Below are positions 8,891 through 19,000 of a stretch of 64,000 nucleotides of DNA, in pieces. The DNA comes from an uncultured Bacteroidales bacterium (GTDB lineage Bacteria > Bacteroidota > Bacteroidia > Bacteroidales > UBA932), in NCBI GenBank assembly GCA_934725575.1, contig CAKVCK010000008.1, positions 57,984 through 121,983 of the forward strand, read 5' to 3'. Each line of letters opens with the position of its first letter. Positions within the stretch are counted from its first letter, which is position 1. The notes beneath the pieces were generated by a model. It saw only the letters and a program-made list of their open reading frames with translations. It made no database searches and had not been told where the DNA came from. Both the position numbers and the translations under genes were made by a program.

Positions 8891-9689
8891 AGGGAACTAT
8901 ATAAGAGTTGACTAACATTTGGCTTATAGTACTGATGCTTAAACAATTACTGTTAGCTAACATCCCTACACAATAGCCTGTATGTCAGGAGTTTATTTTT
9001 CTATCTTAGCCATACAATAAGACAAGGTATGACAGAATATTCCTGACTTATGCTTCGGGTGGAAAAGCGGATTTCCGCACCCGATGTCAATCTAAAATGT
9101 TGCCGCTGCCTCTTGGTTCGTTTGGTACACCAGAAGTGCGTTTCCTGTACCAAAGATGCGTCACGGTATATTTTGTACACAGAAAGGCCTTCTCACGAAC
9201 ATTTTCTATCCCGGTAAAACAACAGTGGCCCGCTATTCCAGGGATACAGAACTATGCGCACCTAAAACAGCAGCCGTCTGATAAACAACGGGTTGGCATT
9301 CCAGGTGCGAGCATATTCGCACACCTGAGTGTTATGGGCATATCATAGAATAGTCTGCGGAGCCTCGTGGCCGCGCTATATGTCTCGCTGATTTTAAAGG
9401 TACGTGTTGCCATTTTGCAAAACGGTGGCATACGATTATGCTTCCACGCCATTGTTAGGCTGGGCCGTATGCCGCCTACGGATACAGAAACCATAGGCGG
9501 CATATCAACAGGCCTCTCGCAGTACTCAGGGAGGGTTTGTGTGCCGCCATATTCATAAAATACAGGTGTCGCCAGCTCATATATAATTGTTCGGCGACAG
9601 CCTGCACGCCATAACTTATATAGTTACCTAAATTTTATATTCCTTCGTTAAACGTGTCTCACCGTGACATTTTCAGGAGAACGACCACA
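8891..9689. other. Hairpin-rich region without a convincing gene
   Basis: About 800 bases with no reading frame that resembles a protein. It holds a series of separate inverted repeats: CGGGTGGAAA / TTTCCGCACCCG (9056-9083); TTTGGTACA / TGTACCAAA (9121-9154, perfect); CAGGTGCGA / TCGCACACCTG (9302-9326); TGCCATTTTGC / GCAAAACGGTGGCA (9409-9430); ATGCCGCCTACGG / CCATAGGCGGCAT (9469-9503); and GTCGCC / GGCGAC (9569-9598). Base composition is more AT-rich than the genes. It could be a structured RNA, an array of palindromic elements or the remains of a mobile element. Nothing here matches a known RNA family by eye. Confidence 0.5.
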
Positions 9690-10280
9690 TCAGAAGGAGT
9701 AACTCAACCCCGCAAGTACAAGCCCTTGCATTCCGGAACCGGTCTCGACAAAGCCACGGAAGCGCTCGCCTCCGAACTGGACTCCGGCGAAAGTCACCTG
9801 CGCGGCCCAATACGGGTCGAATGAATGCGAATCCGACTCCTCGTCGTAATCGTCCAGAAGCGTTACACCGGCAGCAAGTTTAGAGTACATAGCGACTTTT
9901 TGCTTCTTGAACCAGAACACCTTCGCAGCCGGCATCAAGGCGAAACCGCTATATTTGGAATCACCTACCTTAACGTTGTCCTTGTTCAGTTCATCGGCCG
10001 CACCACCGAACCACGAGACAGCCGCACCAACAGAAAAAGTCTTGTTCAGAGTCCGGTAATATTCAAGGTTGACCGAACCATAAGACCGGAAGTTGTCAAA
10101 CCGCGCGTAACCAGCGGTGAACGCCGTGGCGAACACCCCGCCGACCACATGAGCCACATCCACAACAGTGACCCTGCCGTAGCCAAACATTATTTCATTA
10201 CGGGATTCCGGTGTCTGGGCCGACACAACAGGAACACAAACATAAAATACGACCGCAAGAGAGATTAGAATTCTTTTCAT
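9690..10280 (-). CDS. Putative outer-membrane beta-barrel protein
   Basis: A 196-residue exported protein of unknown function. ATG 10280 starts a signal peptide (MKRILISLAVVFYVCVPVVSAQ), and the rest alternates short amphipathic strands with turns and ends in GLVLAGLSYSF, with the terminal phenylalanine typical of outer-membrane barrels. Its length suits an 8-strand barrel. An upstream in-frame GTG at 10286 adds only two residues. It stands alone, with hairpin-rich DNA downstream and a tRNA gene upstream. No family can be named with confidence. Confidence 0.75.
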   Translation of the reverse strand: MKRILISLAVVFYVCVPVVSAQTPESRNEIMFGYGRVTVVDVAHVVGGVFATAFTAGYARFDNFRSYGSVNLEYYRTLNKTFSVGAAVSWFGGAADELNKDNVKVGDSKYSGFALMPAAKVFWFKKQKVAMYSKLAAGVTLLDDYDEESDSHSFDPYWAAQVTFAGVQFGGERFRGFVETGSGMQGLVLAGLSYSF

Positions 10281-10334
10281 AAACACGAGTAATTAGCTCA
10301 TATCCAACAAGATATGAAAAATAATTTCAACTTG

Positions 10335-10406
10335 TACCCCCGTTGGGAATCGAACCCAAATCGTCGGAACCGGAATCCGAAATTCTATCCATTAGACTAC
10401 AGGGGC
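10335..10406 (-). tRNA. tRNA-Arg (anticodon CCG)
   Basis: On the minus strand the sequence folds as a cloverleaf. The acceptor GCCCCTG pairs with CGGGGGT, with G-U at the first and sixth positions. The anticodon stem TCGGA/TCCGA encloses the loop TTCCGGT, giving anticodon CCG for the arginine codon CGG. The T arm has GGTTCGATTCC. The 3' CCA is not encoded. The total is 72 bases. Confidence 0.95.
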
Positions 10407-10572
10407 ATCATTCTTGCGGTTAGCCGCAAAACAGTTTACAAAAATAACAAATTAATGTTAAAACAAGAATTTTTAAGGAATCTTTCGCGAAAAGATATTT
10501 TTTGTGCTGAAAAATGTGTTTTCAATGCTCATAAAAGAGCCTTAAATATTCGGATAATCCAATAATAAATTT

Positions 10573-10580
10573 TATTTTTG
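10573..10580 (+). promoter_or_regulatory. Promoter -7 box directly before fabD
   Basis: TATTTTTG matches TAnnTTTG, with only six bases between it and the fabD ATG at 10587. If it is used, the transcript would start at or within a few bases of the start codon. No good -33 TTTG is visible. Confidence 0.45.
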
Positions 10581-10586
10581 CGTATT

Positions 10587-11480
10587 ATGAAAAAAGCATA
10601 CGTATTTCCCGGTCAGGGTTCCCAGTTCCCAGGTATGGCGAAAGCGCTTTACGAGGAAAACGCCAAAGGCAAGGAATTGCTCGAGAAGGCGAATGACATA
10701 CTTGGATTCAGAATCACTGACATAATGTTTGAGGGCACGCCGGATGACCTCAAAGCCACTCGCGTCACACAACCGGCAATATTCCTGCACTCCGTCGTTC
10801 TGGCGAAGTGCTACGAAGGATTCAGACCTGACATGGTCGCTGGGCATTCTCTTGGTGAATTTTCCGCACTTGCCGCCGCGGAAGCCATCAGTTTCGAGGA
10901 TGCCCTTCGTCTTGTCTATATCCGCGCCACCCAGATGCAGCTCTGCTGCGAGAAGGTGCCCGGGACAATGGCAGCCATCGTCGGGCTTCCTGACGAGAAG
11001 GTCGAGGAAATCTGCGCTTCGTGCGAGGGTCTCGTGATTCCGGCCAACTACAACTGCGGCGGACAGGTCGTGATTTCCGGCGAGAAGACAGCCGTGGAGC
11101 AGGCCTGCGAGAAAGCCAAGGCCGAGGGCGCGAAGAGGGCTCTTCCTCTCGCCGTCAGCGGAGCGTTCCACTCCCCTCTTATGGAGCCGGCGCGCGTAGA
11201 GCTCGGAAAAGCGATCGAGGAGACCAAGATTGTGGAACCGATCTGCCCGATCTACCAGAATGTCACCGCACAGGCAGTCACCGACCCTGATACCATAAAG
11301 AAGAATCTGCTCGCTCAGCTCACCTCACCTGTGAGATGGACCCAATCTGTCAGGAATATGCTCGCGGACGGAGCGGACTACTTTATGGAGATCGGCCCGG
11401 GTACTGTCCTGCAAGGCTTGGTGAAGAGAATTTCGGCCGGAACCGAAGGAATCACCATCGAAGGTTTGACTACAATCTAA
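10587..11480 (+). CDS. fabD: Malonyl-CoA:ACP transacylase FabD
   Basis: FabD moves malonyl groups from CoA to acyl carrier protein, feeding fatty-acid chain extension. The 297-residue product shows PGQGSQFPGM at the N-terminus, the nucleophile serine in GHSLGE near residue 91, the arginine-containing segment YIRATQMQ, and the histidine in GAFHSPLM. Length and order match the family. I used ATG 10587 (MKKAYVFPGQGSQ) rather than the TTG at 10578. It ends 23 bases before nifJ, so the two may share a transcript, linking fatty-acid synthesis to acetyl-CoA supply. Confidence 0.97.
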   Translation: MKKAYVFPGQGSQFPGMAKALYEENAKGKELLEKANDILGFRITDIMFEGTPDDLKATRVTQPAIFLHSVVLAKCYEGFRPDMVAGHSLGEFSALAAAEAISFEDALRLVYIRATQMQLCCEKVPGTMAAIVGLPDEKVEEICASCEGLVIPANYNCGGQVVISGEKTAVEQACEKAKAEGAKRALPLAVSGAFHSPLMEPARVELGKAIEETKIVEPICPIYQNVTAQAVTDPDTIKKNLLAQLTSPVRWTQSVRNMLADGADYFMEIGPGTVLQGLVKRISAGTEGITIEGLTTI

Positions 11481-11503
11481 TATATTAACATAACGTTAAC
11501 GAT

Positions 11504-14500
11504 ATGGCTAAAGAAAAGAAATTCATCACTTGTGATGGTAACACTGCCGTGGCGAACGTCGCTTATCTTTTCAGCGAGAACGCCTGCATCTACCCTATCA
11601 CACCATCCTCTCCGATGGCAGAGAACATTGACGAATGGGCTGCCCACGGAAAAAAGAACCTCTGGGGCGAGACCGTAAGCGTCACAGAGTTGGAAAGTGA
11701 GGCCGGTGCCTCCGGAGCAGTTCACGGCTCCCTCCAGGCAGGTGTCCTCACCACGACCTACACAGCGTCACAGGGCCTTCTCCTTATGATCCCGAATATG
11801 TACAAGATCGCCGGAGAAATGCTCCCTGCCGTGTTCCACGTCTCAGCCCGCGCGCTCGCGTCACACGCCCTCTCCATCTTCGGAGACCATCAGGACGTGA
11901 TGGCCTGCCGCCAGACAGGCTTCGCACTCCTCGCTTCCGGTTCAGTCCAGGAGGCTCAGGACCTCGCCGCTGTGGCTCACCTTTCAGCGATCAAGTCCAG
12001 CATTCCTTTCCTCCACTTCTTCGACGGATTCCGCACATCGCACGAGATCCAGAAGATCGAGGCTCTGGACGAGGATGAGCTCAAGAAAATGGTCAGCACA
12101 AAGTCTCTCAAGGCTTTCCGTGACAGGGCACTCAATCCTGACGCTCCTGTGACCCGTGGCACAGCGCAGAACGGAGACGTTTACTTCCAGGCCGTAGAGT
12201 CAAGGAACAACTCCTACAACGCCGTTCCGGACATCGTGGCCCGCTATATGGGTGAGATCAGCGAGATGACAGGCCGCGAGTACCGTCCGTTCACATATTA
12301 CGGAGCCGCAGACGCGGAGAACATCATCGTCGCTATGGGCTCAGTTACCGAGACCATCAAGGAGACCATCGACTATCTCGCCAAGAAGGGCAGGAAGTAC
12401 GGTCTCATCACCGTTCACCTTTACAGGCCTTTCGCTGAGAAATATTTCCTGAAAGTCCTTCCTAAGAGTGTGAAGAGAATCGCCGTCCTCGACAGGACCA
12501 AGGAGCCTGGAGCTCTCGGAGAGCCTCTCTACCTCGATGTCAAGGCTTTGTTCCAGGGCCAGCAGAACTCTCCGCTTATCATCGGCGGACGCTATGGCCT
12601 CTCCTCAAAGGACACCACTCCAGCACAGATCGTCGCCGTTTACGACAATCTTGAGATGAGCGAGCCTAAGAACGACTTCACCATCGGTATTGTAGATGAT
12701 GTAACATTCAAATCCCTTGCGATCAAGAGCGAGGTTTCCATCGTGAAGCCAGGCACCACCGAGTGCAAGTTCTACGGACTCGGATCTGACGGTACCGTCG
12801 GCGCCAACAAGAACACCATCAAGATCATCGGAAGCCACACGCAGAAATACTGCCAGGCCTACTTCGACTATGACTCGAAGAAGTCCGGCGGCTACACCTG
12901 CTCTCACCTCCGCTTCGGAGACAACCCTATCAAGGCTCCTTATCTTGTCAGCACACCTGACTTCGTGGCCTGCCACGTTCCTTCATACCTGAACAAGTAC
13001 GACGTGCTCAAGGGCATCAAGGAGAACGGAACCCTCCTCCTCAACTCTCTCTGGGACGAGGAAGAGACCATCAAGAGGATTCCTGACAACGTGAAGGCTG
13101 TCATCGGCAAGAAGAAGATCAAGCTCTACATCATCAACGCCACCAAGATCGCAGCAGAGATCGGACTCGGCAACAGGACCAACACTATCCTCCAGTCCGC
13201 TTTCTTCAAGATTACCGGCATCATCCCTTACGAGGACGCTGTCAAGTATATGAAGGACGCCATCGTCAAGAGCTACGGCAAGAAAGGTGAGAATGTAGTG
13301 AATATGAACTACGCCGCCGTTGACAGAGGTGGTGAATATACCGAAGTCACGATCCCTGCCGAATGGGCGAAGATCTCCGCCAAATTCGAGACCCCTAACA
13401 AGGACCGCCTCGCTCCAGCGTTCGTAAAGGACATCGCCGACGTTGTGAACTCCCAGAACGGAGACTCACTCCCTGTAAGCGCGTTCCTGCCTTACGCTGA
13501 CGGTACGATGCCTGCCGGAACTTCCGCTTACGAGAAGCGTGGCGTGGCTGTCACGGTTCCAAGCTGGGACGCGGAGAAGTGTATTCAGTGCAACTCCTGT
13601 GCGTTCGTCTGCCCTCACGCCGCCATCCGTCCGTTCCTCCTCACTGCCGAAGAGGCCGAGAAGGCTCCTGCAGGACTCAAGAAGGCACAGGGCAAGGCCG
13701 TTCTGAAGGAATATTCATTCGCCCTTTCTGTCTCAGTTGACGACTGTACAGGTTGCGGCAACTGCGTGGATGTCTGCCCTGCCAAGGAGAAGGCTCTCAC
13801 AATGGTTTCCGCCCTCGACCAGCACTCAGAGCAGGACAACTTCAACTGGCTCGCCACAAAGGTCGGCTACAAGGACACTGTTGTCAACAAGGCCGCCAAT
13901 GTCAAGAACTCCCAGTTCGCACAGCCTCTGTTCGAGTTCAGCGGCGCCTGCGCAGGTTGCGGTGAGACCCCTTACATCAAGAACATCACACAGCTCTTCG
14001 GTGACAGGATGATGATCGCCAACGCCACAGGTTGCTCTTCAATCTACGGAGCGTCATTCCCTGCATCTCCATACTGCACCAACGCCCAGGGTCACGGTCC
14101 GGCTTGGCAGAACTCCCTCTTCGAAGACAACGCCGAGTTCGGCCTCGGAATGAAGATCGGCTCCGACCGCGCCCGCGAGACGGTGGCCAACCTCATGACC
14201 GCCGCCCTCGACTGCGACAAGTGCCCGGATGAAGTAAAGGCACTGTTCAGGCAGTGGCTTGAGAACAAGGAGAACGGTGAGATCACCCGCGAGGTGGCTG
14301 ACAAGGTCATTCCTCTCATGGAGAAGACCGACTGCCCTCACTGTAAGAAACTTCTTGACTACAAGCACTTCATCCCTGCCCGCAGCCAGTGGATCTTCGG
14401 TGGTGACGGCTGGGCCTACGACATCGGCTACGGCGGACTCGACCACGTCCTCGCCTCCGGCAAGAATGTGAACGTGCTCGTTCTCGACACCGAGGTTTAC

Positions 14501-15031
14501 TCCAACACCGGTGGACAGAGTTCCAAGTCAACCCCTGCCGGCGCGATCGCCAAGTTCGCCGCCTCAGGCAAGAAGATCCGCAAGAAGGATCTTGGTATGA
14601 TGGCCATCAGCTATGGCTACGTTTACGTCGCTCAGGTAGCTATGGGTGCAAGCCCAGCGCAGTACCTCAACGCCATCAAGGAGGCCGAGGCCTACGACGG
14701 TCCGTCCCTCATCATCGCCTACGCACCGTGCATCAATCACGGTCTGAAGGCTGGTATGGGTCTGAGCCAGAAGGAGGAGAAGCTTGCCGTTGACTGCGGT
14801 TACTGGCACCTCTACAGGTACAACCCTACTCTTGAGGCCGATGGAAAGAATCCGTTCACTCTCGACTCCAAGGAGCCTGACTGGACCAAGTTCCAGGACT
14901 TCCTTAAGGGAGAGGTTCGTTTCGCATCCCTCTACAAGCTGTTCCCTGACAGAGCTCAGGAGCTCCTGAGCCTCACCGAGGAATTCGCCAAAGTACGTTA
15001 CGGCACCTACGCCCGCCTCGCCGGCAAGTAG
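11504..15031 (+). CDS. nifJ: Pyruvate:ferredoxin (flavodoxin) oxidoreductase, NifJ-type
   Basis: PFOR oxidises pyruvate and CoA to acetyl-CoA and CO2, reducing ferredoxin; it is the main pyruvate exit in strict anaerobes. The 1175-residue single-chain enzyme has all domains in order: N-terminal pyruvate-binding domain (YPITPSSPMAE), gamma domain, EKR region, a double 4Fe-4S ferredoxin domain (CIQCNSCAFVCP and CTGCGNCVDVCP), and the C-terminal TPP domain with CAGCGETPY, GDGWAYDIGYGG and NTGGQSSKSTPAGA. The start ATG 11504 is clear. It ends in a strong bidirectional terminator facing ridA. Codon use is strongly biased to C-ending codons, as expected for a highly expressed gene. Confidence 0.98.
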   Translation: MAKEKKFITCDGNTAVANVAYLFSENACIYPITPSSPMAENIDEWAAHGKKNLWGETVSVTELESEAGASGAVHGSLQAGVLTTTYTASQGLLLMIPNMYKIAGEMLPAVFHVSARALASHALSIFGDHQDVMACRQTGFALLASGSVQEAQDLAAVAHLSAIKSSIPFLHFFDGFRTSHEIQKIEALDEDELKKMVSTKSLKAFRDRALNPDAPVTRGTAQNGDVYFQAVESRNNSYNAVPDIVARYMGEISEMTGREYRPFTYYGAADAENIIVAMGSVTETIKETIDYLAKKGRKYGLITVHLYRPFAEKYFLKVLPKSVKRIAVLDRTKEPGALGEPLYLDVKALFQGQQNSPLIIGGRYGLSSKDTTPAQIVAVYDNLEMSEPKNDFTIGIVDDVTFKSLAIKSEVSIVKPGTTECKFYGLGSDGTVGANKNTIKIIGSHTQKYCQAYFDYDSKKSGGYTCSHLRFGDNPIKAPYLVSTPDFVACHVPSYLNKYDVLKGIKENGTLLLNSLWDEEETIKRIPDNVKAVIGKKKIKLYIINATKIAAEIGLGNRTNTILQSAFFKITGIIPYEDAVKYMKDAIVKSYGKKGENVVNMNYAAVDRGGEYTEVTIPAEWAKISAKFETPNKDRLAPAFVKDIADVVNSQNGDSLPVSAFLPYADGTMPAGTSAYEKRGVAVTVPSWDAEKCIQCNSCAFVCPHAAIRPFLLTAEEAEKAPAGLKKAQGKAVLKEYSFALSVSVDDCTGCGNCVDVCPAKEKALTMVSALDQHSEQDNFNWLATKVGYKDTVVNKAANVKNSQFAQPLFEFSGACAGCGETPYIKNITQLFGDRMMIANATGCSSIYGASFPASPYCTNAQGHGPAWQNSLFEDNAEFGLGMKIGSDRARETVANLMTAALDCDKCPDEVKALFRQWLENKENGEITREVADKVIPLMEKTDCPHCKKLLDYKHFIPARSQWIFGGDGWAYDIGYGGLDHVLASGKNVNVLVLDTEVYSNTGGQSSKSTPAGAIAKFAASGKKIRKKDLGMMAISYGYVYVAQVAMGASPAQYLNAIKEAEAYDGPSLIIAYAPCINHGLKAGMGLSQKEEKLAVDCGYWHLYRYNPTLEADGKNPFTLDSKEPDWTKFQDFLKGEVRFASLYKLFPDRAQELLSLTEEFAKVRYGTYARLAGK

Positions 15032-15050
15032 TGTTCCGCAAACATATTCA

Positions 15051-15084
15051 AAAAAAGAGTGGCCGTTCGGTCACTCTTTTTTTT
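15051..15084. terminator. Bidirectional terminator between nifJ and ridA
   Basis: GAGTGGCCG pairs with CGGTCACTC (one G-U) at 15057-15076. It is flanked by six A on the left and nine T on the right, so it can stop transcription from both converging genes. Confidence 0.85.
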
Positions 15085-15119
15085 GCATCTATGAAAACAC
15101 TGTGTGCGGATCAGCGATG

Positions 15120-15497
15120 CTACTCGGTGGCGGCGATGCACTCGATCTCGACGAGGGCTCCTTTCGGGAGGGTCTTGACGGCGAAGGCGCAGCGGGCAGG
15201 GAACGGGGCCTTGAAGAACTCGGAATAGATTCCGTTCATCGCTGCAAAATCATTCATATCGGCGAGAAACACGGTGGTCTTCAAGACTTTGTTGAGGTCG
15301 GAACCAGCCTGTTCAAGGATAGACTTGAGGTTGGCCAGGGACTGACGTGTCTGGGCTTCCACTCCCCCTTCCGGGAACGCGCCGGTGGCAGGGTCGATCG
15401 GGAGCTGGCCGGAAACGAAAATGAAACCGTTATGCTCGATGGCTTGGCTGTACGGGCCAATGGCCGCTGGGGCTTTTTCTGTGCTTATCTGTCTCAT
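15120..15497 (-). CDS. ridA: RidA family enamine/imine deaminase
   Basis: RidA hydrolyses reactive enamine and imine intermediates from PLP enzymes such as threonine dehydratase. The 125-residue protein matches the family along its whole length: APAAIGPYSQAI, FVSGQLPIDPATG, QTRQSLANLKSIL and a C-terminal PARCAFAVKTLPKGALVEIECIA containing the substrate-binding arginine. ATG 15497 (MRQISTEKAP) is preferred over the alternative start at 15515. A TAAATTTG promoter box lies 15 bases upstream. Confidence 0.93.
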   Translation of the reverse strand: MRQISTEKAPAAIGPYSQAIEHNGFIFVSGQLPIDPATGAFPEGGVEAQTRQSLANLKSILEQAGSDLNKVLKTTVFLADMNDFAAMNGIYSEFFKAPFPARCAFAVKTLPKGALVEIECIAATE

Positions 15498-15512
15498 AAA
15501 TCTAATTTTTCC

Positions 15513-15520
15513 CAAATTTA
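15513..15520 (-). promoter_or_regulatory. Promoter -7 box for ridA
   Basis: The minus strand reads TAAATTTG, an exact TAnnTTTG match, 15 bases before the ridA ATG. No clear -33 element. Confidence 0.5.
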
Positions 15521-15556
15521 GGAAAAATTACTGATGCTATTAAGAGGTTAAATGTG

Positions 15557-15564
15557 TAAATTTG
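15557..15564 (+). promoter_or_regulatory. Promoter -7 box for the YqeY gene
   Basis: TAAATTTG, an exact TAnnTTTG match, 27 bases before the ATG at 15592. It is divergent from the ridA box, about 36 bases away. Confidence 0.5.
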
Positions 15565-15591
15565 TAGGACGAACATAAAACACATTTTACT

Positions 15592-16041
15592 ATGGCACTC
15601 GAACAACAGATCCAGAAGGACATAATGGAGGCGATGAAGGCTCACGATGAGTCTCGCCTGAACGCTACAAGAGGCATCAAATCTGAGATTCTCCTCGCCA
15701 AGACATCAGGAACGGAACACGAACTCTCAGACGCTGACGTGCTGAAGATCATCCAGAAGCTCGTGAAGCAGCGCAAGGAGTCCGCGGAGCTCTACACACA
15801 GGGCAACCGTCCGGAACTCGCCGAGAAGGAACTCGCCGAAATGAAAGTGATGGAGGCCTACCTGCCGAAGGCACTTTCCGAGGACGAGGTCAGGAATATT
15901 CTTAAAGAGGTTGTCGCGGAGGTTGGAGCGACCAGCCCTAAGGATATGGGCAAGGTTATGGGGGCGGCGACCAAGAAGTTGGCGGGACAGGCTGACAGCC
16001 GTTTGATCTCGACTATCGTCAAGGAACTGCTCGCACAGTAG
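15592..16041 (+). CDS. GatB/YqeY domain-containing protein
   Basis: A 149-residue soluble protein made only of the YqeY domain, the helical tail domain that in GatB contacts tRNA in the Glu-tRNA(Gln) amidotransferase. Typical features are LEQQIQKDIMEAMKAHDESRLNATRGIKSEIL at the N-terminus (seen from base 15592), a central QRKESAELYTQGNRPELAEKE segment and the C-terminal DMGKVMGAATKKLAGQADSRL block. The free-standing form is widespread and its function is not settled. It is followed after 33 bases by a GH106 gene, from which it is probably functionally separate. Confidence 0.92.
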   Translation: MALEQQIQKDIMEAMKAHDESRLNATRGIKSEILLAKTSGTEHELSDADVLKIIQKLVKQRKESAELYTQGNRPELAEKELAEMKVMEAYLPKALSEDEVRNILKEVVAEVGATSPKDMGKVMGAATKKLAGQADSRLISTIVKELLAQ

Positions 16042-16074
16042 TATTTTATAAATATTTGAAGAACAACAGCATCT

Positions 16075-19000
16075 ATGATTAAGGAATCACGGAATATTGC
16101 TGCTGCGATCGCCGCGCTGACATTGTCGGTCGCGGCTTTCGCGCATAGTAAAGAGAATGTGGCCGCCGGCGCTTCGACAGGCTCAGCGACCGGGCAGGAT
16201 CTCTACAAAGAGTTCCAGAATCCGCCGAAGTCCGCCCGCCCGAGGGTGTGGTGGCACTGGATGAACGGAAACATCACCAAGGACGGAATCAAGAAAGACC
16301 TTCTGTGGATGCAGAAGACCGGAATCGTGGGATTCCACAACTTCGACGCCGGCCTTGAGACCCCGCAGATTGTGGACAAGAGGCTCATCTATATGACCCC
16401 GGAATGGAAGGACGCTTTCAAGTACGCCATCAACCTCGCGGACAGCCTTGACATGGAGATGACCATCGCAAGTTCTCCAGGCTGGAGCGAGACCGGCGGC
16501 CCGTGGGTCAAGGACGAGGACGCTATGAAGAAACTCGTCTGGAGACAGATCGAAGTAAAGGGCGGACAGCCTGTCAATCTGAAACTCCCGGAAGGCTTCG
16601 ACATCACCGGACCGTTTATGGATTTCACCGGCTCGTTCGACGGAGTATCTCAGGTTTTCCTCAGGAAAAAGTTCTACAGGGACATTGCCGTTGTCGGAGT
16701 GAAGCTCAGTGACAAGGACATCAACCTCAAAGAGTTGCATCCTGTAATCACTTCAAGCGGTTGCGATGCCACAGGCGAGGAAATGCTCGAAAGGATCACC
16801 GGCGACAGCGTTGGCGACTACCTCGATGTCAAAGCCGACAAAAACGGCATCTGCTGGATACAGTACGAATTCGCTGAACCTCAGACCATCAAGGCCGTTG
16901 TCGTTTCCGAACTCAGAAAGGACACAAATCCTTACGTCCACACAAAGGAACTCCAGTACAGCGACGACGGAATCAATTTCAAGAGCATCAATCTCTCCTA
17001 CCAGGCCACGGCGCAAAGGACTTACGCCATTCCGGCCACAACGGCTAAATATTTCAGACTCAGCCTTAAAGACAACAAAGGGAAGAAGGACTGCGAGTTC
17101 GGAATAGCCCAGTTCGCACTCTCGACTGTCACCAGGATCCAGCTTGCGGGTGACAAGGCCGGCAACAGCTTCTACCGTCTGCTCTGGATGGAGGACACTC
17201 CGTACAGCGGCGAGGCCGCCAGGCTTGAGGACGTGGTTGATTTGACAACCTTCGTCAAGGACGGAACCCTCACCTGGAACGCTCCAGAAGGCAACTGGAG
17301 AATCTTCCGTTTCGGCTACAGCCTGACCGGCAAGACCAACCACCCGGCATCCCCTGAAGCCACCGGACTTGAGGTGGACAAGCTCGACCCTAAGGCCATC
17401 ACTGAATATTTCCACAACTACCTCCAGACCTACGTCGATGCCTCCGGCGGAAAGCTCGGCAAGGGCGGAATCGAATATCTCCTCACAGACAGCTACGAGG
17501 CTGGAGCGCAGACGTGGACCGGGAATATGTTCGAAGAGTTCAAGGCCCGCAAAGGATACGATCTTCTCCGCTGGATGCCGGCGCTGACCGGAATGGTCCT
17601 GAACAACACCGAGGAGACTGAGCGTTTCCTGTTTGACTGGAGAAGGACGATCGGAGATATGATCTCTGAATATCACTACGACCTCCAGAACGAGATCCTG
17701 AAGCCTTATGGAATGAAGCGCTACACCGAAAGCCACGAGAACTACCGCGCGAACCTCACCGACGGAATGGACTGCAAGCGTTACGCCGAGATTCCGATGT
17801 CAGCCTTCTGGATGGACTATAAGAACGGAAATGTGTTCAATCCTCGTTTCGAGGCCGACGTGCGTGAGTCCGCTTCCGTGGCCCACATATACGGCCAGAA
17901 CATCGCCGCGGCCGAGTCGTTCACATCAGACGGATACAGGGACGGAGCGTGGGTATTCTCCCCTGCCGTTCTCAAACCGACAGCTGACGCCGCCATGGCC
18001 GCCGGGCTCAACAGATTCGTGATCCACACATCGCCTCACCAGCCGGTTGACGACAAGGTCCCGGGACTCGGTCTCGGAAAATACGGCCAATGGTTCGACC
18101 GTCACCAGACCTGGGCCGACCAGGCGAAGGTGTGGACTGATTACCTTTCACGCAGCTGTTATATGCTCCAGCAAGGCCGTTTCGTGGCCGATGTCGCCTA
18201 CTACTACGGAGAGGACAACAACGCCACAGGCATCATGCTCAAGAAAGTCCCGGCACTTCCTTACGGCTACAACTACGACTATTTCAGCCCGTCCGTGATC
18301 CGTGACCTGGCCAAGGCCGAGAACGGACTCCTGACAGTTCCGAGCGGGATGAAGTACAAGGTCCTGATGCTCGATGCCAATGTGAAGCATATCTCGATTG
18401 ACATCCTGCGGAAGATCAAGGAGTTCGCCGACGCCGGAGTCATCATCTGCGGAGCCAAACCTCAGAAACTCGCCAGCAACACCGGCACGGAGAAAGAGTT
18501 CAAGGCTCTTGTGAACGATATCTGGAACTCAGGGCGCAAGAACGTGACCGCCGGAGTTCCTGCCGAGAAAGTTCTTTCCGCTATGAATCTCAAGCCGGAT
18601 TTCAGCATCATCTCCGGAAACAACAAGGATCTCAAATTCGTCCACAGAAGCATTTCCAATGGCGAAATCTATTGGGTGACAAACCTTTCCAAGGACACGA
18701 AAGACATCACGGCCTCGTTCAGGACAACCGGCAGGAAGCCTGTCATCTGGCACGCCGAGGACGCTTCCACCGAGCCTGTCAGCTATGAGATCGCTGACGG
18801 AAGAACCAACGTCAAGATGAGTCTGACGCAGCACCAGTCCGTTTTCGTAATATTCACTGAAGACACCGATGTTGCGAAAGTTGAACTGCCGGAGACCAGC
18901 GGAGAGACAATCGTGGAGATAAGCGCCCCGTGGTCAGTCAAGTTCCAGCAGGGACGCGGAGCCCCGGAAAGCACAACCTACAACCAACTCGCATCCTTGA

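Noticed and set aside
9097..9348. Small open frame (83 codons) in the hairpin-rich gap
   Set aside because: It runs through several inverted repeats, has no ribosome site and no recognisable sequence.
9454..9503. Possible integron attC site (GTTAGGC and inverted repeat)
   Set aside because: No matching GCCTAAC-type partner at the right distance, no integrase and no gene cassette nearby.
16753..17736. Open frame of 327 codons opposite the GH106 gene
   Set aside because: Shadow of a clear enzyme gene; no start signal or family resemblance.
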